NCBI RefSeq assembly: GCF_035938995.1
Contig: NZ_DASZGI010000156.1
Location: forward strand, 1-32,329
Direction: 5' to 3'
Source of the DNA: DASZGI01 sp035938995
GTDB taxonomy: Bacteria > Actinomycetota > Actinomycetes > Streptomycetales > Catenulisporaceae
DNA length: 32,329 bases
Part shown: in pieces, positions 23,677-31,757 of the stretch
How positions within the stretch are numbered: the first letter of the stretch is position 1
How the letters are laid out: every line of letters begins with the position of its first letter
Made by a program: the position numbers and the translations under genes
The notes under the pieces: generated by a model
What the model was told of the DNA's origin: nothing
What the model saw: only the letters and a program-made list of their open reading frames with translations
Database searches by the model: none

Positions 23677-24737
23677 CCGTCAAGCGGCGCCGTCCGTCGG
23701 CCACGGCCGCGCCGCTCGTCACCGTCCTGGTGGTGATCTGCGCGGGCCTGGCGGGCGGCCAAGCGCAGGCCGCGAGCCCGCGTGCCGCCGTGCCGAGCTG
23801 TGTGGGTGCGAATGCGGGGAGCGTCACGGTCTCCCCGTATGTAATCGGCAATGCTCAGCTGCCTGCCACCTTCACGACGGGTGACCGGTACTTCCCCCCG
23901 CGCGGCACTTACTACGACGCGTACACGCTCGACTGTGCACCGCTGACCGTCACTCGAGTTCCGGCGGGCAATGTGACTTACGTCGGCTTCAGCGGTGGCA
24001 GCGGGCTGTCCTGCGGGCCGCACTACTTCGATGACAAGTACTACGCCGGTGGAAGCACACCGGACCAGGAGTTCGCCGGGGTCTTCACCGTCTCCTGCAT
24101 CACCGCGAACCCCAGCACCATCACCTCTACGCAGGAGCCCGTCCAGATCACCCTGACGGGAAGCGAGTTCTTCTCGGACTACAACACGTTCTCGATCACC
24201 GTCGACGGCACGCAGGTCAGCACCACCCCGACCTTCAACGGCAACACGGTGACCACAGTCATCACGGCCCAGGGACTGGCCTGCGGCACGCACAACGTCA
24301 CGCTGAGCGAGAGGCTGCCCGTGATGGTCGCCTCCACCACGCTCACGGTGCAGTGCCCGACGAACGGCGGCCCGCCCGGCAACCCCACGATGACCGCCAA
24401 CCCGGCGGTCATCGTGGACGGCGATCTCACCCATGTCACCGGAACCGGCTTCACCCCGGGCGCACCGGTGACGGTCACGTGGCAGAGCACTTCCGGGACG
24501 GTGCTGTACGCCTGCTCGGCGAACGCCCTGACCGGCAAACCGCTCAACGCCGACGCGTCGGGGAAGATCGACACGTACTGTCTCGCCCTTCCGCACGGCG
24601 AGCTGGGTGCCGAGCAGATCGCGGGAGACCAGTCGGCCTCCGGTCAGGTGCCCGCGGAGCACGCGACCGTCGCCGTCGTGGTCGAGAGCGGTTCGATGCA
24701 GCCGTCCACCGGTGACCAGTTCATCTTCCGGCGCTGA
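23631..24737 (+). CDS. Secreted Ig-like (IPT/TIG-type) protein
   Basis: A 368-aa exported protein. The ATG at 23631 lies inside the end of the previous gene (46-base overlap) and has a long GGGGGGAGG site at 23613-23621, supporting this start. A basic N-terminus (VKRRRPSATAAP) and hydrophobic core end in AGGQAQA, a signal peptide cleaved near residue 48. The mature part is beta-rich, with two Ig/IPT-like units (CITANPSTITSTQEPVQITL and PTMTANPAVIVDGDLTHVTG with GFTPGAPVTVTWQS) and several cysteines (CVGAN, LDCAPL, LSCGPH). No anchor is visible. Its translational overlap with the membrane protein suggests a joint function outside the membrane; no enzymatic motif was seen. Confidence 0.78.
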   Translation: MLSGGSRQRNVRHRIAVKRRRPSATAAPLVTVLVVICAGLAGGQAQAASPRAAVPSCVGANAGSVTVSPYVIGNAQLPATFTTGDRYFPPRGTYYDAYTLDCAPLTVTRVPAGNVTYVGFSGGSGLSCGPHYFDDKYYAGGSTPDQEFAGVFTVSCITANPSTITSTQEPVQITLTGSEFFSDYNTFSITVDGTQVSTTPTFNGNTVTTVITAQGLACGTHNVTLSERLPVMVASTTLTVQCPTNGGPPGNPTMTANPAVIVDGDLTHVTGTGFTPGAPVTVTWQSTSGTVLYACSANALTGKPLNADASGKIDTYCLALPHGELGAEQIAGDQSASGQVPAEHATVAVVVESGSMQPSTGDQFIFRR

Positions 24738-24748
24738 CCCAGCCGGAA

Positions 24749-24768
24749 GCGCACCACGGGCCGTGCGC
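24749..24768. terminator. Small hairpin between convergent genes
   Basis: GCGCAC (24749-24754) pairs with GTGCGC (24763-24768) around an 8-base loop in the 50-base space between the secreted Ig-like gene and the LuxR gene. It is modest in size; a terminator role is likely from position only. Confidence 0.4.
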
Positions 24769-24787
24769 CTGTGCGCGGCGCCGGGGA

Positions 24788-25522
24788 TCAGATCCATCCC
24801 TGGCGCAGCGCATAGGCCACGGCCTGGGTGCGGTTGCGCAGCTGGAGCCGCATGGTCAGATCCTGGATCACCGTCTTGATGGTCCGCTCGGAGTAGCACA
24901 GCTTCAGCGCGACCTCGCGGGTCGACAGGCCGTCCGCGAGCAGCTGGAGCACCGTGCGCTCGCGCTCGGTCAGACCGCTGAACGAGTAGCCGTGCGGCCC
25001 GAGCACCTGGCGGTTGAGCCCGGCGAGGTGGTCGAGCAGCTGGCGCAGCAGCTCCGGCGGCAGGTCGCCGTGGCCGGCCGCGGCCGCGTGCACCGCGGCC
25101 ACCAGCCGGTCGGCAGTCGCCTCGTCCCGCCGCAGCACCCCCCGCACGCCCGCTTCCACCAGCATCGACAGCGCGCGCCCGTCCACCTGCCCGGTCACCA
25201 AGACCACCGGGAGGTTGTGCGTCCGGTGCACGCCCCGCAGCCAGCGGGTGCACTCGTCGTCGACGGCGTCGGCCACCGCCACCGCCACGGCGGCCGGCTC
25301 CCCGGGACCGGCCAGCCGGATCTCGGCCCGCGGCCGCAGCTGCATCCGCACGCCCGCCTCCGAGATCGGGTCGCGGGCGTCGATGCGCACGGCCACCACC
25401 TGCACCCCCGCCGGAACCGCCCGGTGGGCCAGGGCGCGGGCGTCGGTCAGGCCTGGCACACCGGCCGGCAGGCCACGCTGCGCAGACACCGAAGTCGCCC
25501 TCGCCGTCAGAGTTGCCACCAT
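24788..25522 (-). CDS. LuxR-family regulator with degenerate receiver-like domain
   Basis: A 244-aa regulator. The C-terminal LuxR/FixJ helix-turn-helix (about 180-244) is clear: GLTERERTVLQLLADGLSTR, EVALKLCYSERTIKTVIQDL and a final RTQAVAYALRQGWI. The N-terminal 150 residues have the alpha/beta order of a receiver (VVLVTGQVD, GVRGVLRRDEATADRLVAAV), but the usual DxxxPxxxG phosphorylation motif and the switch Lys are absent (Arg in place of Lys). Control by phosphorylation is therefore unlikely. AGGGGG sits about 8 bases before the ATG. LuxR genes at this place accompany eCIS loci in actinomycetes, so it probably controls the eCIS operon, the divergent protease operon, or both. Confidence 0.9.
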   Translation of the reverse strand: MVATLTARATSVSAQRGLPAGVPGLTDARALAHRAVPAGVQVVAVRIDARDPISEAGVRMQLRPRAEIRLAGPGEPAAVAVAVADAVDDECTRWLRGVHRTHNLPVVLVTGQVDGRALSMLVEAGVRGVLRRDEATADRLVAAVHAAAAGHGDLPPELLRQLLDHLAGLNRQVLGPHGYSFSGLTERERTVLQLLADGLSTREVALKLCYSERTIKTVIQDLTMRLQLRNRTQAVAYALRQGWI

Positions 25523-25636
25523 TCGTCATCCCCCTAAATCGTCCCGGTCCCGTGGCCGCCTTCCCGAAGCGCACGGGTAATCAATAGAGAGCGGCCTAAC
25601 GTGCGTCAGATACATCACGTCTTCGCTACGGCGCCG

Positions 25637-25650
25637 GTTCGAGGTCGAAC
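25637..25650. promoter_or_regulatory. Dyad between the LuxR gene and the protease operon
   Basis: GTTCGA-GG-TCGAAC is a perfect dyad in the 248-base divergent region 25523-25770. This region is more AT-rich than its surroundings between about 25575 and 25620. It is the best operator candidate for the LuxR-type protein. It is not an actinobacterial SOS box, in which the half-sites are the other way round. Confidence 0.4.
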
Positions 25651-25770
25651 AGCGTCTGCTCTGCCCTTCGCGGCCGAATCGTTGCCGGTTCGTTATGCGG
25701 TGTGCGTATCCCACGTACCCGCGCAGTGCCTTGACTTGCGGTGTATTCGATCGGTGGAAGGGTAGCGATC

Positions 25771-27597
25771 ATGGCAGTGCTCTTCGGCGCGCGTGGGCCG
25801 CGCGAGCGGGAACCGGCGCCCGGGCGGGTGGGGAACCTCGGGGTGCCCACGCTGTCGCCGACGCTGGTCAACCGGCACGGTGGACGGGTGCTCCAGCCGG
25901 CGCAGGCGGTGCTCGCCCCCGGCGCCCGGCCGCCCTCGGCCACCGGCTACCGGACCAACACGTTGCTGATCGCCGACTCGGTGCTGCGCGACCCGGCGGC
26001 CGTCGCGGCGATCGACCAGGCATTGGCCACCGTCGGCCTCACGATCGAAATCCCGCCGCCGCTCGAGGAGTCGCTGCCGTCCCTGCGGCCGTGGCTGGGC
26101 GAACTGCGCGACCTGCCGCGCGCCGTGGTGCTGCGGGTGCGCGACGGCGCGCCGCCGACCGCTATCGACGCCTGGGTCGCGCTCCAAGCCTTGCGAGCCG
26201 CAGTCGGCAACGGCAATGGCAACAGTGACAGCGGGTCCGGCGGTAGTCGGCCGAACAGTGGCGAATCAGGGGGCGGTATATCGAACCCCGACGAAGATCC
26301 GGGCGCCCCCGAACTGACAATGGCCTACCACGCAGTCCCGCTCGACACGGACCTGCTCAGCCAGATCTCCCTCGACCACCTGATGTTCGCCGCGATCTAC
26401 GGCGACCCGGCGACTGAGGGCAACCCGGCAACCGAAGGCAATCCCGCGACAGAAGGCAACCCGGCGACTGAGGGCAACAGCGGCGGAAACGCCGCCTGGT
26501 TCAGCCCCACCTCCCGCATCCCGGTGGAGCTGTTGTCGAGCGCGCCCGAGCGCACTCCGCTGGCCAAGTTGCCCGCCACGCGGCGCCCGGTGGTGGCCGT
26601 CCTCGACACCGGCGTGCGCCACCATCCGTGGCTCGGCCGCCCGGACGCCGACCCCGACAGCTTCCTGACCACGGACGACGCCCTGCAGGACGCGATCCAC
26701 GCGGAGGAGGCCCGGGTCCGGGCCACCGGCGGCCTCGACATCCCCGTGCTGTCCGGCTACCGGGACGTGCGCGACGAGATCGGCCCGACGATCGGCATGC
26801 TCGACACCCACATCGGCCACGGCACCTTCATCGCCGGCATCATCCGGCAGGCCGCCCCCGACGCCCGGGTGCGCGTCATCCGGATCATGCACACCGACGG
26901 CATCGTCCAGGAGAACGTGCTGCTGCTCTCCGTCGCCGTGCTCGGCGCGCAGATCGCCACCGCCGTCGGCAACGGCGACACCGACGGCCTGGTCGACATC
27001 GTCTCGCTGTCACTCGGCTACTTCGACGAGAGCCCGTACGACACCGTCTACACAGGCGTGCTGTCCCAGCTGATCGACCGGCTCACCGACCTCGGCGTCG
27101 CGGTGATCGCGGCCGCCGGGAACCAGGCGACCGTCCAGCCGTACTATCCGGCGGCGCTGGCCACCCAGCCGGGCGCCGACCCGGTGCTGCCCGTCGTCAG
27201 CGTCGGCGCGCTCAACCCGAACCGGACGAAGGCGATGTTCAGCAACGACGGGTCCTGGGTCACCGCGTGGGCCACCGGATCGGACGTGATCAGCACCTAT
27301 CCGGTCGACCTCGACGGCAGCGAGGAGCCGCTGATCGCGCCGAGCCCGCCGGGCAGCCGGCTCCACCGGCACCGCGAGACCCTCGACCCGGACGACTTCC
27401 GCGGCGGCTTCGCGGTCTGGAGCGGCACCTCCTTCTCCGCGCCCTTGGTCGCCGCCAGCGTCGCGGCCGCACTCATCGACGAGGCCGAGGACCACCCCGG
27501 CGACCCGGTGTACGACCTCAACAACACCGACCGGCTCGCGGCCCGGCAGCGGATGGCCGGCGCGCTGAAGCGGATCGGCGCCCATGACCATGATTGA
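25771..27597 (+). CDS. Intracellular S8 (subtilisin-like) serine protease
   Basis: A 608-aa protease from ATG 25771, chosen because GGAAGGG (25756-25762) sits 8 bases ahead; an in-frame start at 25741 lacks such a site. There is no signal peptide. The first 270 residues are a non-catalytic region with a Gly/Asn/Ser linker and four TEGNPA-type repeats. The catalytic domain has Asp279 (VLDTGVR), His350 (GHGTFIAGII), oxyanion Asn451 (AAAGN) and Ser554 (SGTSFSAP), all intact. It opens an operon with the sigma-like, small and CHAT genes, whose first junction is a 14-base overlap. A cytoplasmic subtilase cotranscribed with a CHAT protease suggests a proteolytic cascade; this is inference. Confidence 0.93.
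   Translation: MAVLFGARGPREREPAPGRVGNLGVPTLSPTLVNRHGGRVLQPAQAVLAPGARPPSATGYRTNTLLIADSVLRDPAAVAAIDQALATVGLTIEIPPPLEESLPSLRPWLGELRDLPRAVVLRVRDGAPPTAIDAWVALQALRAAVGNGNGNSDSGSGGSRPNSGESGGGISNPDEDPGAPELTMAYHAVPLDTDLLSQISLDHLMFAAIYGDPATEGNPATEGNPATEGNPATEGNSGGNAAWFSPTSRIPVELLSSAPERTPLAKLPATRRPVVAVLDTGVRHHPWLGRPDADPDSFLTTDDALQDAIHAEEARVRATGGLDIPVLSGYRDVRDEIGPTIGMLDTHIGHGTFIAGIIRQAAPDARVRVIRIMHTDGIVQENVLLLSVAVLGAQIATAVGNGDTDGLVDIVSLSLGYFDESPYDTVYTGVLSQLIDRLTDLGVAVIAAAGNQATVQPYYPAALATQPGADPVLPVVSVGALNPNRTKAMFSNDGSWVTAWATGSDVISTYPVDLDGSEEPLIAPSPPGSRLHRHRETLDPDDFRGGFAVWSGTSFSAPLVAASVAAALIDEAEDHPGDPVYDLNNTDRLAARQRMAGALKRIGAHDHD
26407..26478 (+). repeat. Four 18-bp tandem repeats in the S8 protease gene
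   Basis: Four consecutive copies of an 18-base unit encode Pro-Ala-Thr-Glu-Gly-Asn. Copies 1 and 4 are identical at DNA level; copies 2 and 3 carry silent changes. The repeat lies in the linker before the catalytic domain, in a region likely to be flexible. Copy number may vary between strains. Confidence 0.85.
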
Positions 27598-28285
27598 CCC
27601 GCCGGTACTCGATCCCGCAGTGCCTGAATCGACAGGGCCCGACCCGGCGGCGCCCGATTCAGCAGCGCCCGATTCGGTAGCCGCGCCGCAGCCGGTCCGG
27701 CGCCCGGACGCGGACCGGCACGAACGCCTGGCGGCCCTGCTGCTCGCCGCTCAGGCCGGGCGGCGCGAGGGCCTCGAGCAGATCGTCGTCGAACTCAGCC
27801 CCCTGCTCTGGCAGGTCGCGCGGGCCCAGGGGCTCGACCGCGAGGCCGCCGAGGACGCCGTGCAGTGCACCTGGCTGACCCTGCTGGGCAACCTCGACCG
27901 GATCCACACCCCCGTCGCGCTGACCGCGTGGCTGGTCACCGCGACGAAACGCGAGGCATGGCGGGTGCGGGCGGCGCTGAAAGCCGAACTGCCCGTCGAC
28001 GGGAGTGCGATGACCGAGATGACCGACACCGCGAATTCGCTGCCCGCACCCGAGGAGAGCGTGCTGCTCGCCGAGCGGCACCGGGACGTCTGGCGGGCCG
28101 TGCGCACGCTGCCGCGGCGCTGCCAGGAACTGCTGCGCGTCGTCGCGTTCGTCAACCGGCCCGACTACGACGAGATCGCGGTCGCGCTCGGCATGCCGCG
28201 CGGCAGCATCGGCCCGACCCGGGGCCGCTGCCTGGCGAAACTCAGAACCCTGCTCGACACCGAACCGCACCGGAGCACCGCATGA
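27584..28285 (+). CDS. Sigma-70/ECF-like RNA polymerase sigma factor
   Basis: A 233-aa sigma factor. After a Pro/Asp/Ala-rich N-terminal extension (about 1-40, with PDSAAPDSVAAP), region 2 covers about 45-125 with LSPLLWQVARAQGLDREAAE, DAVQCTWLTLLGNLDRI and TAWLVTATKREAWRVRA. Region 4 (about 165-225) has VRTLPRRCQELLRVVAF and YDEIAVALGMPRGSIGPTRG, a clear helix-turn-helix. Its start overlaps the S8 gene end by 14 bases (a second ATG at 27590 is also possible). Its stop overlaps the next gene by ATGA. It may transcribe this operon or the eCIS genes, whose promoter region shows no usual sigma-70 elements. Confidence 0.9.
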   Translation: MTMIDPPVLDPAVPESTGPDPAAPDSAAPDSVAAPQPVRRPDADRHERLAALLLAAQAGRREGLEQIVVELSPLLWQVARAQGLDREAAEDAVQCTWLTLLGNLDRIHTPVALTAWLVTATKREAWRVRAALKAELPVDGSAMTEMTDTANSLPAPEESVLLAERHRDVWRAVRTLPRRCQELLRVVAFVNRPDYDEIAVALGMPRGSIGPTRGRCLAKLRTLLDTEPHRSTA

Positions 28286-28779
28286 GCGCCGAGAGCCGCG
28301 CGGGCGCGGCCGATCAGCTGGACGCCCGGGACGAGGAACTGCTCGGCCTGCTGCGCGAGTGCCACGAGGCGCTGGACCCGATGCCGGGCAGCGTCGTCGA
28401 GCGCAGCCTGTTCGCGCTCGCGCTGCAGGATCTCGACGCGGAGGTCTTCCGCCTGGCCGAGCGCTACGAACTGGAGCCGGCCGGCGCCCGCGGCGAGGAG
28501 GCGCGGGTGGTCACCTTCGACAGCGACAGCCTCACCGTGATGATCCGGATCCACCCGCAGGACCGCGTCGTGCGCGTCGACGGCTGGCTGGCTCCGCCGC
28601 AACCCTGCCGGGTGGAGCTGCGCACCGGCGGGCGGGTGATCTCCACCGGCGTGGACGAGGAGGGCAGATTCGTGCTGGACCAGGTCCCCCGCGGCCTTGC
28701 CCAATTGGTCGTGCGGCGCGGCGAACCAATGACAGGAAGCGCCGAACAATCGATACTGACTCCGGCGATCGTGCTGTAG
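28282..28779 (+). CDS. Unrecognised 165-aa protein coupled to the sigma factor
   Basis: The ATG at 28282 overlaps the sigma stop codon (ATGA). The helical N-terminal half has LLGLLRECHEALDPMPGSVV and FALALQDLDAEVFRLAERYE. The second half is beta-rich (VVTFDSDSLTVMIRIHPQDR, VRVDGWLAPPQPCRVELRTG, STGVDEEGRFVLDQVPRGLA), resembling a carboxypeptidase-regulatory-like beta sandwich. No signal peptide or membrane segment. Because of its coupling to the sigma gene, an anti-sigma or adaptor role is possible, but no known anti-sigma motif (such as the zinc HxxxCxxC) is present. Confidence 0.75.
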   Translation: MSAESRAGAADQLDARDEELLGLLRECHEALDPMPGSVVERSLFALALQDLDAEVFRLAERYELEPAGARGEEARVVTFDSDSLTVMIRIHPQDRVVRVDGWLAPPQPCRVELRTGGRVISTGVDEEGRFVLDQVPRGLAQLVVRRGEPMTGSAEQSILTPAIVL

Positions 28780-28830
28780 ACGACGCTGCGCACGAGGTGC
28801 GGCCGTGCAGTAGATGACGCGCGGAGTGGA

Positions 28831-31557
28831 ATGGAAGCTGGGGGGCGCCCGGGCCGGAGTCCCGCGAGCGCGGCGCGTCGGCGTGCGCCCGCGGAATCGC
28901 GCGATCCGGACCTGCACACTTCCCGGGACGGGTCGGCGCGTGCGATCGAGCGCGCCGCGGCCCGGCACCGGCGCGGCCTGGCCGTCAACGCCGCGGGCCA
29001 CCCCCAAGCCGCCGCCGAGCACTTCCGCGCCGGATTGCGGCTGCTCGGCCTCGACCCGGCGTCGCCCGATGCCGCGGCCCTCGCCGCCCGCCTCCTGCTC
29101 AGCCTCGCCCACGCCGAGGCGGAACAGGGCCGCGTCGAGCAAGGACTCGAGTTGCTCGGGCGCGCCGAGGCGCTGGAGGCCGACGAGGACCGCGGCATCG
29201 TGATCTCCCAGCGCGCCCTGCTGCTGTTCCGCGCAGGTCGCAACCAGGCCGCGCTGCCGATGTTCGACGCGGCAGTGGACCAGCTGGCCGACTATCCCGA
29301 TCCGGTCGTGCTCGCCCGGGTGCTGCTTAACCGCGGCGTGCTGCACATGATCGCCGCGCGCCTCGGAGCCGCGCGTGCCGACCTGGCGCGCTGCGCCCAC
29401 CTGGCCGCCACCCACGGCGCCGATCTGGTCGCGGACAAGGCCGTCAACGGACTCGGCTACTGCGAACTGCTGGCCGGCAACATCCCCGCCGCGCTCGACC
29501 TGCTCGGCAAGGCAGAAGCCGGATACCGCGAGCACGGACCCGGCAACGTCCCGATCGCCCAAGTGGACCGGGCCCGCGCGCTCATGGCGGCGGGACTGGC
29601 GCACGAGGCGGCCGAAGGGCTGCGCGCCGCCATCGAAGCGTTCCGCGAGCAACGGCTGGGCCAGGACCGCGCCGACGCCGAACTCGCGCTCGCCCAAGCA
29701 CTGGCCGCGGCCGGAGACCCGGAGGGCGCGGCGGAGCAGGCGCGGCTGGCCGAGCGGCACTTCCGCGCGCGGGGCAACGAGACCGGGGCGGTCCTGGCCC
29801 GGCTGGCGGCGGCGCGCGCCGACTTCGCCCGCCGCTTCGACACTGATGACCAGGACACGGGCGACCAGGCCACCTCCGCACCCGTCCCGATCCCCGCCGA
29901 CGCAGCGACCCGCGCCGCCGCCGGCCGCCTGGTGCGCCGCACGGCCGGGCTCGCCGACCGGCTCGAACAGCTCGGTCTGGCCCGCGACGCGGCCCTGGGC
30001 CGTCTGCTGTCCGCCAGATCCCTGTTGAGGACCGCCGCGCCTCCGGAGCGCGTCGCCCCTCTGCTCAGGGCCGCGGTGCCGCGTGGTGTCAGCGTTCCCT
30101 TGGAGACCCGGCTCTCCGCGCATCTGGCGCGCGCGGAGCTGGCCGTCGTGCGGGGCGACCGCGCCGCGGCCTACGCCGAGCTTCGCAGGGGCCTGGCACA
30201 GCTACACGCGCACCGCACGGCCCTGGGCAGCCTCGATCTGCAGACCGGCGTCGCCGCGCTCGGCCGCGAGCTGACCTGCACCGGCCTGCGGCTCGCCCTG
30301 GCCAGCGGATCGGCGCCAGCCGTGTTCGCCTGGTCCGAACGCTCGCGCGCACAGGCCCTGCGCATCAGGCCGGTGCGGCCGCCCGACGATCCGCGCACCG
30401 CCGACGCCGTCGCGGAACTGCGCCACCTCGACCAGGTCCTGCGCACCGCCGAACTGGAAGGCCGCAGCGACCCCGCCGCCCGACAGCGGCACGCAGCGCT
30501 GCGCCGCAGCCTGCTCGAAGAGTCCTGGAAAGCGGGCGGCGCGGGTGCGGACCGAGGTCCGGCGCCACCGAGCCTCGCTGACATCGCCGCCGAGATCGAG
30601 GGGACCGGCGGCCGCATGATCAGCCTCCTGCAGCACGGCGACCAGCTGCTCGCCCTGCTCGTCGCCGACGGCGGCGCCCGCCTCGTATCCCTTGGCGGGT
30701 ATGGCCGCGCGGCGGAGGCGGCCCAGCGCCTGGTCGGAGACCTCGACGCGCGCACCGGCCGCCGCCTGCCCGCGCGGCTCCAGGAGGTGATCGACCGGTC
30801 CCTGCGCCGCCAGCTCGACGTGCTGGACGCAGAGATCATGGCCCCGCTCGGGCCGCTCCTACCGGGCGACGGCGCGCCGCTCGTGCTCATTCCGACCGGC
30901 GCGCTGTCCGCCGTGCCGTGGAGTCTGCTGCCCGGTCTGCGCCACCGGCCCCTGACGGTCGCCCCGTCCGCGCACATGTGGCTGACCGCGCACCGCGCCT
31001 CGTCCAGCGGCCCGGCCGGCGAGCCCGACCCGCGCCCCGTCCTGGCCGCCGGGCCGCACCTCGCACACGCCGAAGCCGAGGTCGCGGCGATCGCCCGGCT
31101 GTACCCGGACCCGTGGGTCCTGACCGGCAAGGACGCGACCGTCGAGGCGACGCTGCGGGCGATGGACGGCGCCCGCACGGTCCACCTCGCCGCGCACGGA
31201 CACCACGAGCGCGGAAACGTCCTGTTCGCCCGGGTCGACCTCGCCGACGGCCCGCTCATGGCGTACGACCTGCAACGCCTGGCGAAGCCGCCGCAGTGCG
31301 TGATCCTCTCGGCGTGCGAGGTGGGCCGCGCGGACGTGCGCAGCGGCGACGAGCACCTCGGCTTCACCGCGGCGCTGCTGCACGCCGGCACCGCGACCGT
31401 CATCTCCAGCGGCGCGCAGGTCGCGGACGACTCGGCGGCAGCCCTGATGACCGCGCTGCACACCGCCGTGGCGGCGGGCACCGCTCCCGCGCTAGCTCTC
31501 GCTGGTGCGGCCGGACAGGACCGGTTCAATCCGTTCGTCTGCTTCGGAGCAGGCTGA
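28831..31557 (+). CDS. TPR-CHAT domain cysteine protease (caspase/separase-like)
   Basis: A 908-aa protein, last in the operon, 51 bases after the previous stop. The first 45 residues are Arg/Pro-rich and the start is not certain (GGAG only 4 bases before the ATG; no better start in frame). Residues about 45-560 are helical TPR-like repeats (AAARHRRGLAVNAAGHPQAA, LGYCELLAGNIPAALDLL, AGLAHEAAEGLRAAIEAF). The C-terminal CHAT domain (about 590-908) has the catalytic pair His789 (HLAAHGHHE) and Cys829 (ILSACEVG), with PTGALSAVPWSLLPG before them, as in family members. CHAT proteases are clan CD peptidases that cut defined host or self proteins on activation, several of them in cell suicide or immunity. 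Substrate here is unknown. Confidence 0.93.
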   Translation: MEAGGRPGRSPASAARRRAPAESRDPDLHTSRDGSARAIERAAARHRRGLAVNAAGHPQAAAEHFRAGLRLLGLDPASPDAAALAARLLLSLAHAEAEQGRVEQGLELLGRAEALEADEDRGIVISQRALLLFRAGRNQAALPMFDAAVDQLADYPDPVVLARVLLNRGVLHMIAARLGAARADLARCAHLAATHGADLVADKAVNGLGYCELLAGNIPAALDLLGKAEAGYREHGPGNVPIAQVDRARALMAAGLAHEAAEGLRAAIEAFREQRLGQDRADAELALAQALAAAGDPEGAAEQARLAERHFRARGNETGAVLARLAAARADFARRFDTDDQDTGDQATSAPVPIPADAATRAAAGRLVRRTAGLADRLEQLGLARDAALGRLLSARSLLRTAAPPERVAPLLRAAVPRGVSVPLETRLSAHLARAELAVVRGDRAAAYAELRRGLAQLHAHRTALGSLDLQTGVAALGRELTCTGLRLALASGSAPAVFAWSERSRAQALRIRPVRPPDDPRTADAVAELRHLDQVLRTAELEGRSDPAARQRHAALRRSLLEESWKAGGAGADRGPAPPSLADIAAEIEGTGGRMISLLQHGDQLLALLVADGGARLVSLGGYGRAAEAAQRLVGDLDARTGRRLPARLQEVIDRSLRRQLDVLDAEIMAPLGPLLPGDGAPLVLIPTGALSAVPWSLLPGLRHRPLTVAPSAHMWLTAHRASSSGPAGEPDPRPVLAAGPHLAHAEAEVAAIARLYPDPWVLTGKDATVEATLRAMDGARTVHLAAHGHHERGNVLFARVDLADGPLMAYDLQRLAKPPQCVILSACEVGRADVRSGDEHLGFTAALLHAGTATVISSGAQVADDSAAALMTALHTAVAAGTAPALALAGAAGQDRFNPFVCFGAG

Positions 31558-31679
31558 TGGCCCACGCCGCCCAACGCGTCGACGAATACCGCACGCCAAC
31601 CGGCTGGCGGCCCTTCGTCTGGTCGCCGCACCCCACGCCGCACCCCATCGCGCGGTCGAACCATTTGCCCCCGAGATTG

Positions 31680-31708
31680 TTGAAATTTTGACTAGGTAGC
31701 GCTAGCAT
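31680..31708 (+). promoter_or_regulatory. Sigma-70-type promoter of the YceI-like gene
   Basis: TTGAAA (31680-31685) and TAGCAT (31703-31708) are separated by exactly 17 bases in an AT-rich island. Transcription would start near 31715 and give a leader of about 43 bases. TTGAAA/TTGAAG motifs recur up to 31735, which could hold a regulator site (such as a MarR-type one). Confidence 0.6.
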
Positions 31709-31757
31709 GACGCCGAAGCTTGAAAGTTGAAGTTATCTCGACTCGAGGAGGTTCGCC

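Noticed and set aside
23535..25574. 679-aa open frame on the minus strand
   Set aside because: It covers three real genes in other frames, has a low-complexity Arg/Gly/Ala composition and no ribosome binding site.
25637..25650. Possible SOS (LexA) box
   Set aside because: Actinobacterial SOS boxes read TCGAAC-N4-GTTCGA; here the half-sites are in the opposite order with a 2-base centre.
26407..26478. Possible CRISPR-like array
   Set aside because: The units are 18 bases, contiguous without spacers, and in frame within a protein linker.
28165..30123. 652-aa open frame on the minus strand
   Set aside because: It is antisense to the sigma, small protein and CHAT genes, which have clear domains and catalytic motifs.
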